Below, piece after piece: positions 20,429 to 30,797 of a DNA stretch of 64,000 nt. Position numbers and translations under genes: made by a program. The DNA comes from Achromobacter insuavis (GTDB taxonomy: Bacteria > Pseudomonadota > Gammaproteobacteria > Burkholderiales > Burkholderiaceae_B), in NCBI RefSeq assembly GCF_902859645.1, contig NZ_CADIJR010000009.1:62001-126000 (forward strand), in the 5' to 3' direction. Position 1 is the stretch's first letter; every line of letters begins with the position of its first letter. The notes beneath the pieces are model-generated. The model did no database searches, was not told the DNA's origin, and worked only from the letters and a program-made list of their open reading frames with translations.

Positions 20429-21564
20429 GCGCACGGCATTGCGATGTGATCGTGATCGGCGGCGGCCTGCATGGCCTGTCGGCCGCGCTGCATGTGGCGC
20501 GCGAGGGCCGGCGGGTGGTCGTGATCGAGAAACACTGGGTCGGCCGGCACGCGTCCGGCGCCACCGCCGCCGGGGTGCGCACGCTGAACCGCGACCTGGG
20601 CGAACTGGACCTGTCGCTGGAGGCCATGGACATGTGGCACGTCATGGCCTCGCTGGTGGGCGACGACTGCGGCTTTCACGCCAACGGCCAGATCTGCGTG
20701 GCCGAGACGCCGGCGGCGCTGGCCAAGCTGGAGGCGCGCGTCGCCGACCTGCGCGCCCGCGGCTACACCCACGAAGAGCTGATCGGCCCCGACGAACTGC
20801 GCCGCCTGCTGCCGGACCTGAGCCCGCATTGCCTGGGCGCGTCGATCGCGCGGCGCGACGGCGCGGCCGATCCGCATCGGGCGCTGCGCGCCTTCCGCGC
20901 CAGCGCCGAGCAGGCCGGCGTGACCATCATCGAGCACTGCGGCGTCACCGGCCTGGAACGGCAGGGCCAGGACTGGCGCGTGCTGACCGAGGCCGGCCCG
21001 TGGATCGCGCCCTGCGTCATCAACGCCGCCGGCGCCTGGTCGGCGCGCATCGCGGCGATGGCGGGCGACGACATTCCGCTGGCGACCAAGTCGTCGATGA
21101 TGATGGTGAGCGAACGGCTGCGGCCCTTCATCAAGCCGGTGGTGGCCATCATGGGCCGCTCGCTGTCGTTCAAGCAGTCGGACCAGGGCACGCTGGTGAT
21201 CGGCGGCGGCCTGCAGGGCATTCCCGACCTGGACCGCGAGACCTCCACCGCCCGCATGCGGGTGCTGGCCAAGGGCGCGCACGCCGCCACCGATCTGTTC
21301 CCGTCGGTGCGCAACATCCGCATCGTGCGGGTCTGGGCCGGGCTGGAAGCCAAGACCGACGACATGCTGCCGGTGATCGGCCCGTCGCCCAACGCGCCTG
21401 GCGTGCTGCACGCCTTCGGCTTCTCGGGCCACGGTTTCGAGCTGGTGCCGGTGGTGGGCGCGGCGCTGGCGGACCTGGCGCTGCGCGGGCACACCGCGCG
21501 CGCCATCGGCAACCTGCGGGCCGAGCGGCTGATGTCGCCGCCGGCCAAGGAGCAATCATCATGA
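20425..21564 (+). CDS. Second FAD-dependent oxidoreductase (DAO fold)
   Basis: A 379-residue flavoprotein with FAD motif VIVIGGGLHGLSAALHVAREG and C-terminal GFSGHGFELVPVVG. It is a paralogue in fold of the subunit at 17630 but clearly different in sequence, so the operon encodes two DAO-type catalytic subunits with one [2Fe-2S] and one NAD/FAD partner. They may use different enantiomers or successive intermediates of one substrate, or form alternative complexes. It is coupled to both neighbours by ATGA overlaps. Confidence 0.8.
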   Translation: MSARHCDVIVIGGGLHGLSAALHVAREGRRVVVIEKHWVGRHASGATAAGVRTLNRDLGELDLSLEAMDMWHVMASLVGDDCGFHANGQICVAETPAALAKLEARVADLRARGYTHEELIGPDELRRLLPDLSPHCLGASIARRDGAADPHRALRAFRASAEQAGVTIIEHCGVTGLERQGQDWRVLTEAGPWIAPCVINAAGAWSARIAAMAGDDIPLATKSSMMMVSERLRPFIKPVVAIMGRSLSFKQSDQGTLVIGGGLQGIPDLDRETSTARMRVLAKGAHAATDLFPSVRNIRIVRVWAGLEAKTDDMLPVIGPSPNAPGVLHAFGFSGHGFELVPVVGAALADLALRGHTARAIGNLRAERLMSPPAKEQSS

Positions 21565-22502
21565 TGCGCTACGCCATCAAGCGCCTGCTGCTGGCGATCC
21601 CCACGCTGCTGGCGATGCTGACCGCGGTCTTCATCCTGGTGCGGCTGGTGCCGGGCGATCCGGCCGCCGTCATGCTGGGCGACCAGGCCAGCGCCGAGGC
21701 CCTGGCCGCGCTGCGCCTGCGGCTGGGCCTGGACCTGCCGACCTACGTGCAGTACGGCCGCTTCCTGGGCGACATGCTGACCGGCAACTTCGGCGTCTCC
21801 ATGGCCAGCGGCCGCACCGTGCTGCAGGAAGTGGCGCTGGTGCTGCCGTGGACCCTGCAGCTGACCGCCGCCGCCATCCTGATCGGCGTGGCCTTCGGCC
21901 TGCCGCTGGGCATCTGGGCCGCGCTGCGCCGCAACGCCTGGCCCGATTACCTGGGCCGGCTGCTGTCGCTGACCGGGCTGTCGTTTCCCGCTTTCGTGTC
22001 GGCCATCCTGATGCTGCTGGTGTTCGCCATCCAGCTGCGCTGGTTCCCGGTGATCGGCAGCGGCGGCGGCAGCGACTGGGGCTCGCAGCTGCGCAACCTG
22101 GTGCTGCCGGCCTTCAACCTGGGCCTGATCATGATGGCCTATGTCATGCGCGTGACGCGCTCATCGATGCTGGGCGTGATGGGCGAGGACTACGTGCGCA
22201 CCGCCCGCGCCAAGGGCGTGCGGCCCTGGCGCCTGGTGGTGCGGCACGGCCTGCGCAACGCGCTGATCCCCATCGTCACCGTGGTGGGGCTGTATTTCGG
22301 CACGCTGATCGGCAACTCGGTGCTGACCGAGATCGTGTTCAACCGCCCCGGCCTGGGCAAGCTGATCCTGGGCGCCCTGAACAGCCGCGACTACACGCTG
22401 CTGCAGGGGCTGATGGTGGTGTTCGCGTCGTGCGTGATCGTCGTCAATCTGCTGACCGACCTGGTGTACGGGCTGGTCGATCCAAGGGTGAAATACCAAT
22501 GA
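21561..22502 (+). CDS. ABC transporter permease (DppB type)
   Basis: A 313-residue inner-membrane permease with the N-terminal helix and VPGDPA motif of the DppB/OppB/NikB family, about six membrane segments, and the EAA-type loop [29 protein letters not shown] that contacts the ATPases. It pairs with the permease at 22499. The ATG overlaps the preceding stop, and a second in-frame ATG follows directly. It serves uptake of the substrate bound by the receptor at 15028. Confidence 0.9.
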   Translation: MMRYAIKRLLLAIPTLLAMLTAVFILVRLVPGDPAAVMLGDQASAEALAALRLRLGLDLPTYVQYGRFLGDMLTGNFGVSMASGRTVLQEVALVLPWTLQLTAAAILIGVAFGLPLGIWAALRRNAWPDYLGRLLSLTGLSFPAFVSAILMLLVFAIQLRWFPVIGSGGGSDWGSQLRNLVLPAFNLGLIMMAYVMRVTRSSMLGVMGEDYVRTARAKGVRPWRLVVRHGLRNALIPIVTVVGLYFGTLIGNSVLTEIVFNRPGLGKLILGALNSRDYTLLQGLMVVFASCVIVVNLLTDLVYGLVDPRVKYQ

Positions 22503-23367
22503 GCGCCATCGCCGCCGCTTCTCCCGCGCGCCCCAATGCCCTGTGGCAGGCGCTGTCCCGCAACCGCCTGTCGTGGGTCGGCATCGGCCTGCTGCTGCTG
22601 ATCGTGCTGGCCGCCGTGCTGGCGCCCTGGCTGGCGCCGCACGATCCGCTGCAGCAGAACATCGCCTACCGCCTGGAGCCGCCCTCGGCCGAGTTCTGGC
22701 TGGGCACCGACAGCTACGGCCGCGACGTGCTGTCGCGCCTGATCTACGGCGCCCGCGTGTCGCTGCTGGTGGGGTTCGTCGCCATCCTGATCGCCATGTG
22801 CATCGGCTCGGCGCTCGGCATCCTGGCCGGCTACGTCGGCGGGCTGGTGGACCAGCTGATCATGGGCCTGGTCGACGTGCTGCTGTCGTTTCCCACGCTG
22901 CTGCTGGGCCTGATGGTGGCCGCGATGCTGGGCGCCAGCCTGGAGAACCTGATCATCGCCATCGCCATCACCGAGATCGCGCCGTTCGTGCGGGTGGCGC
23001 GCGCGCCCACCATCGCGCTCAAGCAACGCGATTTCGTCGAGGCGGGCAGGGCGCTGGGCTACGGTCCGCTGCGCCTGATGGGCGTGCACATCCTGCCCAA
23101 CATGGTGTCCGACGTGGTGGTGCTGGGCTCGCTGTGGATGGCCTCGGCCATCCGCACCGAGGCCTCGCTCAGCTTCATCGGCCTGGGCGTGCCGCCACCG
23201 GCGGCCACCTGGGGCGGCATGATTCGCGAGGGCTTCGAGAACATCCTGGACGCCTGGTGGCTGACGGTGTTCCCCAGCGTCGCGATCCTGCTGACCGTGC
23301 TGGCCCTGAATCTGCTGGGCGACGCGCTGCGCGACGCCATCGATCCCAAGCTGCGTTCGGAGCGTTC

Positions 23368-23371
<4 letters not shown>
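22499..23371 (+). CDS. ABC transporter permease (DppC type)
   Basis: A 290-residue permease with the cytoplasmic N-terminus, first helix and the APHDPLQQN...[24 protein letters not shown] block diagnostic of DppC/OppC, and the EAA loop region [27 protein letters not shown]. It forms the transmembrane channel with the permease at 21561. ATGA overlaps on both sides imply stoichiometric translation. Confidence 0.9.
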
Positions 23372-24365
<994 letters not shown>

Positions 24366-24369
<4 letters not shown>

Positions 24370-25349
24370 GCGAGCTGTTGCAGGTAAGCAATCTGGTCAA
24401 GCGCTTCGACAGCGGCGGCGGCTGGCTGGGCGGGCCCCGGCAGACGGTGCGGGCGGTCAACGATGTGTCGTTCAGCGTCGCGCGCGGCCAGTCGCTGGGG
24501 CTGGTGGGCGAGTCCGGCTGCGGCAAGTCGACGGTGGCGCGCACCCTGCTGCGGCTGATCGAGCCGGACGAGGGCGGCATCGTGTTCGACGGCCATGACA
24601 TCCGCCAGGCCGGCGCGGCCGCGTTGCGGGCGCTGCGCCAGCGCATCCAGATCGTGTTCCAGGATCCCTACGCCTCGCTCAACCCGCGCCGCACGGTGCG
24701 CCAGGCGCTGGCCGAGCCGCTGCGCGTGCACCGCCGCGGCGACGCCGCCTGGATCCGCGCCAAGGTCGAGCAGACCATCCAGGAAGTGGGCCTGCCGCTG
24801 TCGGCGCTGGACCGCTATCCACACGAGTTCTCCGGCGGCCAGCGCCAGCGCATCGGCATCGCCCGCGCGCTGGTGCTGGACCCGGAGCTGATCGTGGCCG
24901 ACGAGCCGGTATCGGCCCTGGACGTATCGGTGCAGGCGCAGATCCTGCAACTGCTGGAACGGCTCAAGCGCGACCGCGGCCTGTCGTTCGTGTTCGTCTC
25001 GCACGACCTGGGCGTGGTGCGCCACTTCTGCGACACGGTCTGCGTCATGTACCTGGGCCGCATCATCGAACGCGGGCCGACCGCGCAGGTGCTGGACCGG
25101 CCGCTGCATCCCTACAGCCGGGTGCTGCGCGACTCCTCGCCGGTGCCCGACCCGCGGGCGCGCATCCGGCTGGCGCGCATCGAGGGCGAGATTCCCGCGC
25201 CCACGCACCTGCCGCCGGGCTGCGCCTTCCATCCGCGCTGCGCGCGGGCGCAGGCCGATTGCAGGCAGCAGGTGCCGGCGCTGATGGGGCAGGGCGAGCG
25301 GGTCGTGGCCTGTTTCCATCCGCTGGAGGCCGAGCGGACGGTGGGGTAG
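24366..25349 (+). CDS. ABC transporter ATP-binding protein (DppF type)
   Basis: A 327-residue ATPase with Walker [11 protein letters not shown]-loop [12 protein letters not shown], signature FSGGQRQR, Walker [12 protein letters not shown], and the family C-terminus [14 protein letters not shown]. It is the last gene of the operon that begins at 17630, and no terminator hairpin is obvious before the convergent DUF4180 gene 15 bases on. Confidence 0.9.
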
Positions 25350-25364
25350 CCGGCGCCGCCGCGT

Positions 25365-25748
25365 TCAGCCCTGGCTTGCCGTCAATCGCGCTGTCAGCGC
25401 CGCCATGTCATCCAGCATCCAGAACACGCGGCCGCGGTTGGTCTCGTAGGCAAAGTCGCGCAGCGACTTGCTGTCCGCCAGATAGGCCGAAATGTCGCCC
25501 ACCACCGCGCACTGCAAACGGTAGTTGACGAACTTCTGGATCAGCTCGCCGGCGATGCGCGTTTCCAGGCGGAAGAAATCGGGATGCACGCGCGCGGCGG
25601 GCAGCGCCAGCCATTCGGCTTCGTGCTCCCAGGCGGCGCTGATCAGGTCGTTGGTGTCCTGGCCGGTGGCCAGGGCGGGGCCGGCCGCGTCGAATTGCAG
25701 GACGCGCTTGCCGCCGATGTCGACGAGCGTGGGGGAGGGCGTGCTCAT
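25365..25748 (-). CDS. DUF4180 domain protein
   Basis: A 127-residue cytosolic protein. The LATGQDTNDLISAAWEHEAEWLALPAARVHPDFFRLETRIAGELIQKFVNYRLQCAVVGDIS pattern is that of small DUF4180 proteins, whose function is not known. The start MSTPSPT at 25748 is chosen because the longer open frame is proline/arginine-rich noise; the ribosome site is weak. It is divergent from the methyltransferase leader region. Confidence 0.7.
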   Translation of the reverse strand: MSTPSPTLVDIGGKRVLQFDAAGPALATGQDTNDLISAAWEHEAEWLALPAARVHPDFFRLETRIAGELIQKFVNYRLQCAVVGDISAYLADSKSLRDFAYETNRGRVFWMLDDMAALTARLTASQG

Positions 25749-26028
25749 GGCGTGGCTGCCTGGATCGGGAGGTGTAGTCTTGGGGCCATCATGATATCGC
25801 GGCCCGCGCAGCGCCTTGGCGGCCGGGGCTGCTAGAATGGCCGCGATTCCACCGGAGTATGACGACGTGATCCTCGCTGCCTGAAGCGACCCCATCCGCT
25901 GACGCGCCCGCCTAGCCCGACGAGCGGGCCGCGCCGTGCGTGATGCCGGGTCTCCACGCCGGGCCCTTGTGCCCGCCTGCCAGCCGCGCCCCGCGCGGTC
26001 CAGTCCGCATCACGACTCCGGAGGCTTC
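25749..26028. other. 280-base GC-rich region before the methyltransferase gene
   Basis: It contains short self-complementary pieces such as CCCG-N5-CGGG near 25917-25929 and CGGGC-N6-GCCCG near 25962-25977, so a structured mRNA leader is possible. I could not match it to a known riboswitch. The short reading frames in it look accidental. Confidence 0.3.
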
Positions 26029-26826
26029 ATGCCCGCAAACGATCCGTTCGACCTCATCGCCCACAACCAGGCCGCCTGGGACCAACTCGCCGCGCAGGAC
26101 TGCGAGTGGTCGCGCCCCGTCACCCCCGACATCATCGCCGCCGCCCGCCGCGGCGTTTGGGCCGTGCGCCTGACGCCCGGCCCCTTGCCGGCCGGCTGGC
26201 TCGACCAGGTGAAGGGACTGTCCATCCTCTGCCTGGCCTCGGCCGGCGGCCAGCAGGCGCCGGTGCTGGCCGCGGCCGGCGCCGACGTCACCGTGTTCGA
26301 CCTGTCCGCGCGCCAGCTGGAACAGGACCGCGCCGTGGCCCGCCGCGACGGCCTGGCGCTGACCGCCGTGCAGGGCGACATGCGCGACCTGTCGGCTTTC
26401 GCCGACCAGTCCTTCGACGTGGTGTTCCACCCGATCTCCAACCTCTACGTGCCCGACGTGCGGCCGGTGTGGCGCGAGTGTTTTCGCGTGCTGCGCCCGG
26501 GCGGCAGCCTGCTGTCGAGCTTCTACAACCCGGTGGTGTTCGTCGGCGACCGCGACCCGCGCTATGCCGCGGACGGCCTGATCCGGCCGGTGTATGCCTT
26601 GCCGTACGCGGACATCACGGCGCTCGATGCGGCCGCGCTGCAGGCCAAGCGCGACCGCGGCGAGGCCCTGGTGTTCGGCCACAGCCTGCAGGACCAGATC
26701 GGCGGCCAGCTGGACGCCGGCTTCCTGCTGGCGGGCTTTCACGAAGACCGGCAGCCGCGGCCGCGGTTCGTGATCGACGGGTACGTGCCGACGTTCCTGG
26801 CGACGCGGGCGGTCAAGCCGGCGTGA
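26029..26826 (+). CDS. Class I SAM-dependent methyltransferase
   Basis: A 265-residue methyltransferase. The SAM-binding core begins with SILCLASAGGQQAPVLAAAGADVTVFDLS (motif I with an acidic residue ending strand 2), then VQGDMRDLSAF and FDVVFHPISNLYV, and the LRPGGSLL post-motif. It resembles ubiquinone/menaquinone-type small-molecule methyltransferases, but the substrate is unknown. ATG 26029 has a perfect GGAGG 6 bases upstream. It stands alone in its transcription unit. Confidence 0.8.
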   Translation: MPANDPFDLIAHNQAAWDQLAAQDCEWSRPVTPDIIAAARRGVWAVRLTPGPLPAGWLDQVKGLSILCLASAGGQQAPVLAAAGADVTVFDLSARQLEQDRAVARRDGLALTAVQGDMRDLSAFADQSFDVVFHPISNLYVPDVRPVWRECFRVLRPGGSLLSSFYNPVVFVGDRDPRYAADGLIRPVYALPYADITALDAAALQAKRDRGEALVFGHSLQDQIGGQLDAGFLLAGFHEDRQPRPRFVIDGYVPTFLATRAVKPA

Positions 26827-26908
26827 GGGGGAGGAGGGCGGCGATCGTCGCGGCCCGTCGGGCCGGGCGGTCGGACATGTGGCCGGTGTTTGCGCCTGCC
26901 GGCGCGGT

Positions 26909-27949
26909 TCAGCCCGGTATCGGCCGGTCGCTGCTGCCGCGCACCACCAGCGACGGCGCCAGCCGCACGCTGGCCGGGGCGCCGCCGTCGATCTTCTGCA
27001 GCAGCAGTTCCAGTCCCAGCCGCCCCATCTGGTGCATCGGCGAATGGACGGTGGTCAGGCCGATGGGCAGGGCGCCCGCCAGCGGCGTGTCGTTGTAGCC
27101 CACCACGGCCACGTCGCGGCCGGCCTCCAGGCCCTGCTCGCGCGCCGCGCCCATCACGCCCACCGCGAGGAAGTCGTTGACCGCGAAGATGGCGGTGGGG
27201 CGGTCCGGACCGGCCAGCAGGCGCGCGCCGACCTGGCGGCCGGCGTCGGTGTCGAATGGGCTCTCGATGCGCCAGTCGGCGGGCACCTCGACGCCTTGCC
27301 GCGCACAGGCGGCGAAAAAGCCCGCCGAGCGGTCGCGGCCGGTGCTGGCGAACGGTTCGCCCACCATCACCGCGATGCGCCGGTGGCCCATGGCCAGCAG
27401 GTGCTCGGCGGCCAGGCGGCCGCCCTCGATGTCGTCGCAGGTCACGGCGCAGTGGTCGTCGGCGTGGCGGCTGACCAGCACGAACGGCACGTCGCGCTGC
27501 GCCAGCTCGGCCAGCAGCGGATTGGGCGCCGCGCCGTCGTGGCTGTGGGCGTCGCCCAGGATCAGGCCGTCCACGCGCCGCGCCAGCGCCATGTCGATCA
27601 GCTTGCGCTGCTTGTCGGGCTCGTCCTGGGTGTTGGAGACGAAGGTCAGGTAGCCGTGCTCGGCGGCGGCCTCGTCCACGCCTTCGTAGATGGTGGCCAG
27701 CACCATGTCGGACAGGCGCGGCACCAGCACCCCGATGGTGCGGCTGCGGCGCGTCTTGAGGCTGGCCGCGTGGGGGTTGGTCCGATATTGCAGTTCGGCG
27801 GCCAGCGCCCGGACCCGCTTGACCGTGTCCGGCGCGGCGGCGGCGCGCGCGTCGTCGTCGGAACCGTTGAGGACGCGGGACACGGTCGACACGTTCAGAC
27901 CGAGCTGCCGCGCCAGGCTTTGCAGCGTGACAGGGCGGGATTTGTTCAT
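26909..27949 (-). CDS. LacI-family transcriptional repressor
   Basis: A 346-residue repressor with the classical N-terminal HTH and hinge (TLQSLARQLGLNVSTVSRVLNGS... HAASLKTRRSRTIGVLVP) and a sugar-binding-protein-like effector domain ending DGGAPASVRLAPSLVVRGSS. It is divergent from an MFS-amidase pair and most likely represses it through the perfect palindrome at 28053-28068, which has the central CG step typical of LacI operators. The inducer is unknown; carboxylated sugars or organic acids are common for this arrangement. Confidence 0.88.
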   Translation of the reverse strand: MNKSRPVTLQSLARQLGLNVSTVSRVLNGSDDDARAAAAPDTVKRVRALAAELQYRTNPHAASLKTRRSRTIGVLVPRLSDMVLATIYEGVDEAAAEHGYLTFVSNTQDEPDKQRKLIDMALARRVDGLILGDAHSHDGAAPNPLLAELAQRDVPFVLVSRHADDHCAVTCDDIEGGRLAAEHLLAMGHRRIAVMVGEPFASTGRDRSAGFFAACARQGVEVPADWRIESPFDTDAGRQVGARLLAGPDRPTAIFAVNDFLAVGVMGAAREQGLEAGRDVAVVGYNDTPLAGALPIGLTTVHSPMHQMGRLGLELLLQKIDGGAPASVRLAPSLVVRGSSDRPIPG

Positions 27950-28052
27950 GGGGCTGGAGGATACACGCCCGAATACCGTCTTAGGGCCTTTCGCGGCAAC
28001 CTAGGGTTTACACGGTGTCGATTTTTGTTTTCCGACCCCTTAGCATTGCGCA

Positions 28053-28068
28053 ACCCAAACGTTTGGGT
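28053..28068. promoter_or_regulatory. LacI-family operator
   Basis: ACCCAAACGTTTGGGT is a perfect 16-base palindrome with a central CpG, located 22 bases before the MFS start and 104 bases before the lacI start. This is the expected form and place for repression by the adjacent LacI protein. Confidence 0.8.
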
Positions 28069-28089
28069 AAATCGACTGGATTGATCGCA

Positions 28090-29427
28090 ATGACTCTTGA
28101 ATCCCGGAACTCGCGGTTCCGTTACCGAATTTTCACCATGGTCGTGCTGCTGGCACTGATCAACTACATCGACCGCGGCGCCATGTCTTACGCCGCCGCC
28201 CACATCACCGGCGAATACGGCCTGGACCGCGGCGACTGGGGCGCCGTGCTGGGCTACTTCGGCTACGGCTACATGGTCGGCGCGCTGTTCGGCGGCATGC
28301 TGGCCGACCGCTTCGGCCCGCGCAAGGTCTGGATCGTGGCCGGGGTGACCTGGTCGATCTTCGAGATCGCCACCGCCTGGGCCGGCGACTTCGGCCTGGC
28401 CTTCCTGGGCGGCTCGGCGCTGGCGGGCTTCGCCACCATCCGCATCCTGTTCGGCGCGGCCGAGGGCCCGGCGTACTCCATCATCAACAAGACCATCGCC
28501 AATTGGGCCACCCCGCGCGAACGCGGCTTCGTGGTCGGCTTCGGCCTGCTCAGCACGCCGCTGGGCGCGCTGTTGACGGCGCCGGTGGCGGTGGGCCTGC
28601 TGAGCCTGACCGGCAGCTGGCGCGCCATGTTCTACATCCTGGGCGCGGCCGGCCTGATCGTGCTGGTGCTGTTCATGCGCATCTTCACCGACCGGCCCGA
28701 CACCAACCCGCGCGTGTCCCCGGCCGAACTGCGCGAGATCCAGGCGGCGCGCGCCGAGCAGGCGGCCGGGCAGGGCGCCGACGCGCCGGCGCTGCCGTGG
28801 TGGAGCTTCTTTCGCAGCAAGACGCTGCTGCTGAACACGCTGGGGTATTTCTCGTTCAACTACGTCAACTTCCTGCTGCTGACCTGGACCCCCAAGTACC
28901 TGCAGGACACCTTCGGCTACAGCCTGTCGTCGCTCTGGTACATGGGCATGATTCCCTGGACCGGCGCCTGCGTCACCGTGCTGCTGGGCGGCCGCATTTC
29001 CGACATGCTGGCCAGGCGCACCGGCAACCTGAAGATCGCCCGCAGCTGGTTCGCCGCCGGCTGCCTGCTGGCCACCACGCTGTGCTTCCTGCTGGTGTCG
29101 CAGGCGCAGTCGGTGTTCGCCGTGATCGCGCTGATGACGCTGGCCAACGCGCTCAACGCCATGCCCAACTCGGTCTACTGGGCCGTGGTGATCGACACCG
29201 CGCCCGCGAGCCGCGTCGGCACCTTCAGCGGCCTGATGCATTTTTTCGCCAATATCGCCTCGATCCTGGCGCCGACCCTGACCGGTTACCTGGCCGTGCG
29301 CCACGGTTACTCGGTGATGTTCGTGGCCGCCTCGGTCGCCACCGCGGTCGGTATGATCGCCATGTTGCAGGTGCGCCCGGGCGTCGGGCCGCGCCTGCCC
29401 GCCAGCCGCCAGGGAGCCGCGCAATGA
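28090..29427 (+). CDS. MFS transporter, anion:cation symporter (phthalate/glucarate permease) type
   Basis: A 445-residue 12-helix carrier. The helix-1 motif LLALINYIDRGAMSYAA and ADRFGPRKVW between helices 2 and 3 place it in the anion:cation symporter branch, which imports organic acids such as glucarate, phthalate or hexuronates. ATG 28090 is preferred from the family N-terminus; no strong ribosome site is seen. It overlaps the amidase gene by ATGA, so transporter and amidase are made together under LacI control. The combination suggests uptake and hydrolysis of an amide-containing acid. Confidence 0.85.
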   Translation: MTLESRNSRFRYRIFTMVVLLALINYIDRGAMSYAAAHITGEYGLDRGDWGAVLGYFGYGYMVGALFGGMLADRFGPRKVWIVAGVTWSIFEIATAWAGDFGLAFLGGSALAGFATIRILFGAAEGPAYSIINKTIANWATPRERGFVVGFGLLSTPLGALLTAPVAVGLLSLTGSWRAMFYILGAAGLIVLVLFMRIFTDRPDTNPRVSPAELREIQAARAEQAAGQGADAPALPWWSFFRSKTLLLNTLGYFSFNYVNFLLLTWTPKYLQDTFGYSLSSLWYMGMIPWTGACVTVLLGGRISDMLARRTGNLKIARSWFAAGCLLATTLCFLLVSQAQSVFAVIALMTLANALNAMPNSVYWAVVIDTAPASRVGTFSGLMHFFANIASILAPTLTGYLAVRHGYSVMFVAASVATAVGMIAMLQVRPGVGPRLPASRQGAAQ

Positions 29428-30797
29428 ACCCCCAATCGAATTCCGCCCCGGCCCTGGCCGTGGAACCCGGCTTCTTCGCCGGCCGCAGTCTGGCCGATCT
29501 GCAGGACGCCATGCGCCAGGGCGCGCTGGACGCCGAGGCGCTGGTGCGCCACGCGGCGGCCGCCATCGAGCGCCTGAACCCGGTCGTCAACGCCTTCGTG
29601 CATGTCGACGTCGAGGCCGCCCTGGCCGCGGCCCGCGCGCTGGACGCCGAGCGCGCCCGGGGCCAGGTGCGCGGACCGCTGCACGGCATCCCCGTCGCCA
29701 TCAAGGACAACGTCGACACCGGCGACATGCCCACCACCATGGGCGCGGCGCACTTCCTCGGCCACCGGCCCGAGGCCGACGCCGAGTGCGTGGCCTTGTT
29801 GCGCGCGGCCGGCGCCATCGTCATCGGCAAGACCCTGACGCATGAATTCGCCTACGGTCCCACCGGCGACCGCAGCGTGCAGGGCGCCTCGCGCAACCCC
29901 TGGCGCACCAGCCAGATCACGGGCGGCTCCAGCGCCGGCAGCGCGGCCGCGGTCGCGGCCGGCATGGTGCCGGTGGCGCTGGGCACCGACACCGGCGGCT
30001 CGGTGCGCGTGCCGTCGGCGTTGTGCGGCCTGGTGGGCTTCAAGCCGACCCACGGCCGGGTCTCGGCGCGCGGCTTGTTCCCGCTGTCGCCCAGCATCGA
30101 GGACGCCGGCGTGCTGGCCAATCACGTCGAGGATGCGCAGGTCTTCATGCAGGCCCTGACCGGCGGCGCGATCGGCCTGGGCGCCGATCCCGGCCCGGCG
30201 GCGCCGCGCATGATGTGGGTGCCGAACGCGCCGTTCGCCATCGACGACGCGGCGGTCACCGCGTGCGCGCGGGCCGCGGCCGAGCGCTTCGGCGGCGTGC
30301 TGCAGGATGGCGCCGAGGTCACCCGCCACGCCCGCGCGCTGCAGGCGGCCTTGGGCGCCGTGCAGCGTTCGGAAGCCTATGAAGTGCACGCCGAACGGGT
30401 CGAGCAGGAGTCCGGCAAATACGATCCCGAGGTGCTGGAGCGCCTGCGCGCGTCGCGCCCGGTGCAAGGCTGGGAGTACGTGCGCGCGCTCAAGACGCGG
30501 GCCCATTTGCGCACGGTGTTCGCCGGGATCTTCGAACGGGTGGACGTGCTGGCCTTGCCGGCGGTGGCGATCACCGCGCCCGCGCTGCAGCAGCGCAGCG
30601 TGGCCGGCCCCGGCAGCGCCGGGGTGCGCGAGACCCTGCTGGGCCTGACCAATCCGTGGAACCTGCTGGGCCTGCCGGCCATCGCTCTGCCGGCCGGCTG
30701 GGTCGACGGGCTGCCGGTGGGGCTGCAACTGGTGGCGGCCGAGGGCGCCGACGAGCGCCTGCTGGCGCTGGCGGCGCGCCACTGGCGCCGGCCCTAG
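29424..30797 (+). CDS. Amidase signature-family hydrolase
   Basis: A 457-residue amidohydrolase with the Ser-cisSer-Lys triad placed as in the family: Lys94 in PVAIKDN, Ser169 in TGGSSAGSAAA and Ser193 in TDTGGSVRVP, with spacings of 75 and 24 residues as in fatty acid amide hydrolase. It hydrolyses a carboxamide to acid plus ammonia or amine; GatA (tRNA amidotransferase) is unlikely because no gatB/C is near. It is translationally coupled to the organic-acid transporter and overlaps the convergent LprI-like gene by 4 bases. Confidence 0.85.
   Translation: MNPQSNSAPALAVEPGFFAGRSLADLQDAMRQGALDAEALVRHAAAAIERLNPVVNAFVHVDVEAALAAARALDAERARGQVRGPLHGIPVAIKDNVDTGDMPTTMGAAHFLGHRPEADAECVALLRAAGAIVIGKTLTHEFAYGPTGDRSVQGASRNPWRTSQITGGSSAGSAAAVAAGMVPVALGTDTGGSVRVPSALCGLVGFKPTHGRVSARGLFPLSPSIEDAGVLANHVEDAQVFMQALTGGAIGLGADPGPAAPRMMWVPNAPFAIDDAAVTACARAAAERFGGVLQDGAEVTRHARALQAALGAVQRSEAYEVHAERVEQESGKYDPEVLERLRASRPVQGWEYVRALKTRAHLRTVFAGIFERVDVLALPAVAITAPALQQRSVAGPGSAGVRETLLGLTNPWNLLGLPAIALPAGWVDGLPVGLQLVAAEGADERLLALAARHWRRP

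Noticed and set aside
16607-20434. A 1275-codon open frame on the minus strand across the LysR/oxidase genes
   Set aside because: It lies antisense to several well-identified genes and is Arg/His/Gln-rich in a way produced by high-GC shadow frames; no family motif is present. Only the LysR gene inside this strand (16630-17547), in another frame, is real.
17630-21564. Hydrogen cyanide synthase hcnABC
   Set aside because: The small [2Fe-2S], HcnB-like and HcnC-like parts are similar, but the order differs, a second DAO-type subunit is present and a solute importer is linked, which favours catabolism of an imported substrate. It is not fully excluded.
25860-26028. Riboswitch before the methyltransferase gene
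   Set aside because: Short hairpins occur, and a CCCG-ACGAG-CGGG element recalls mini-ykkC loops, but the loop and closing pairs do not fit and no second matching hairpin is found. Covariance-model search would decide.
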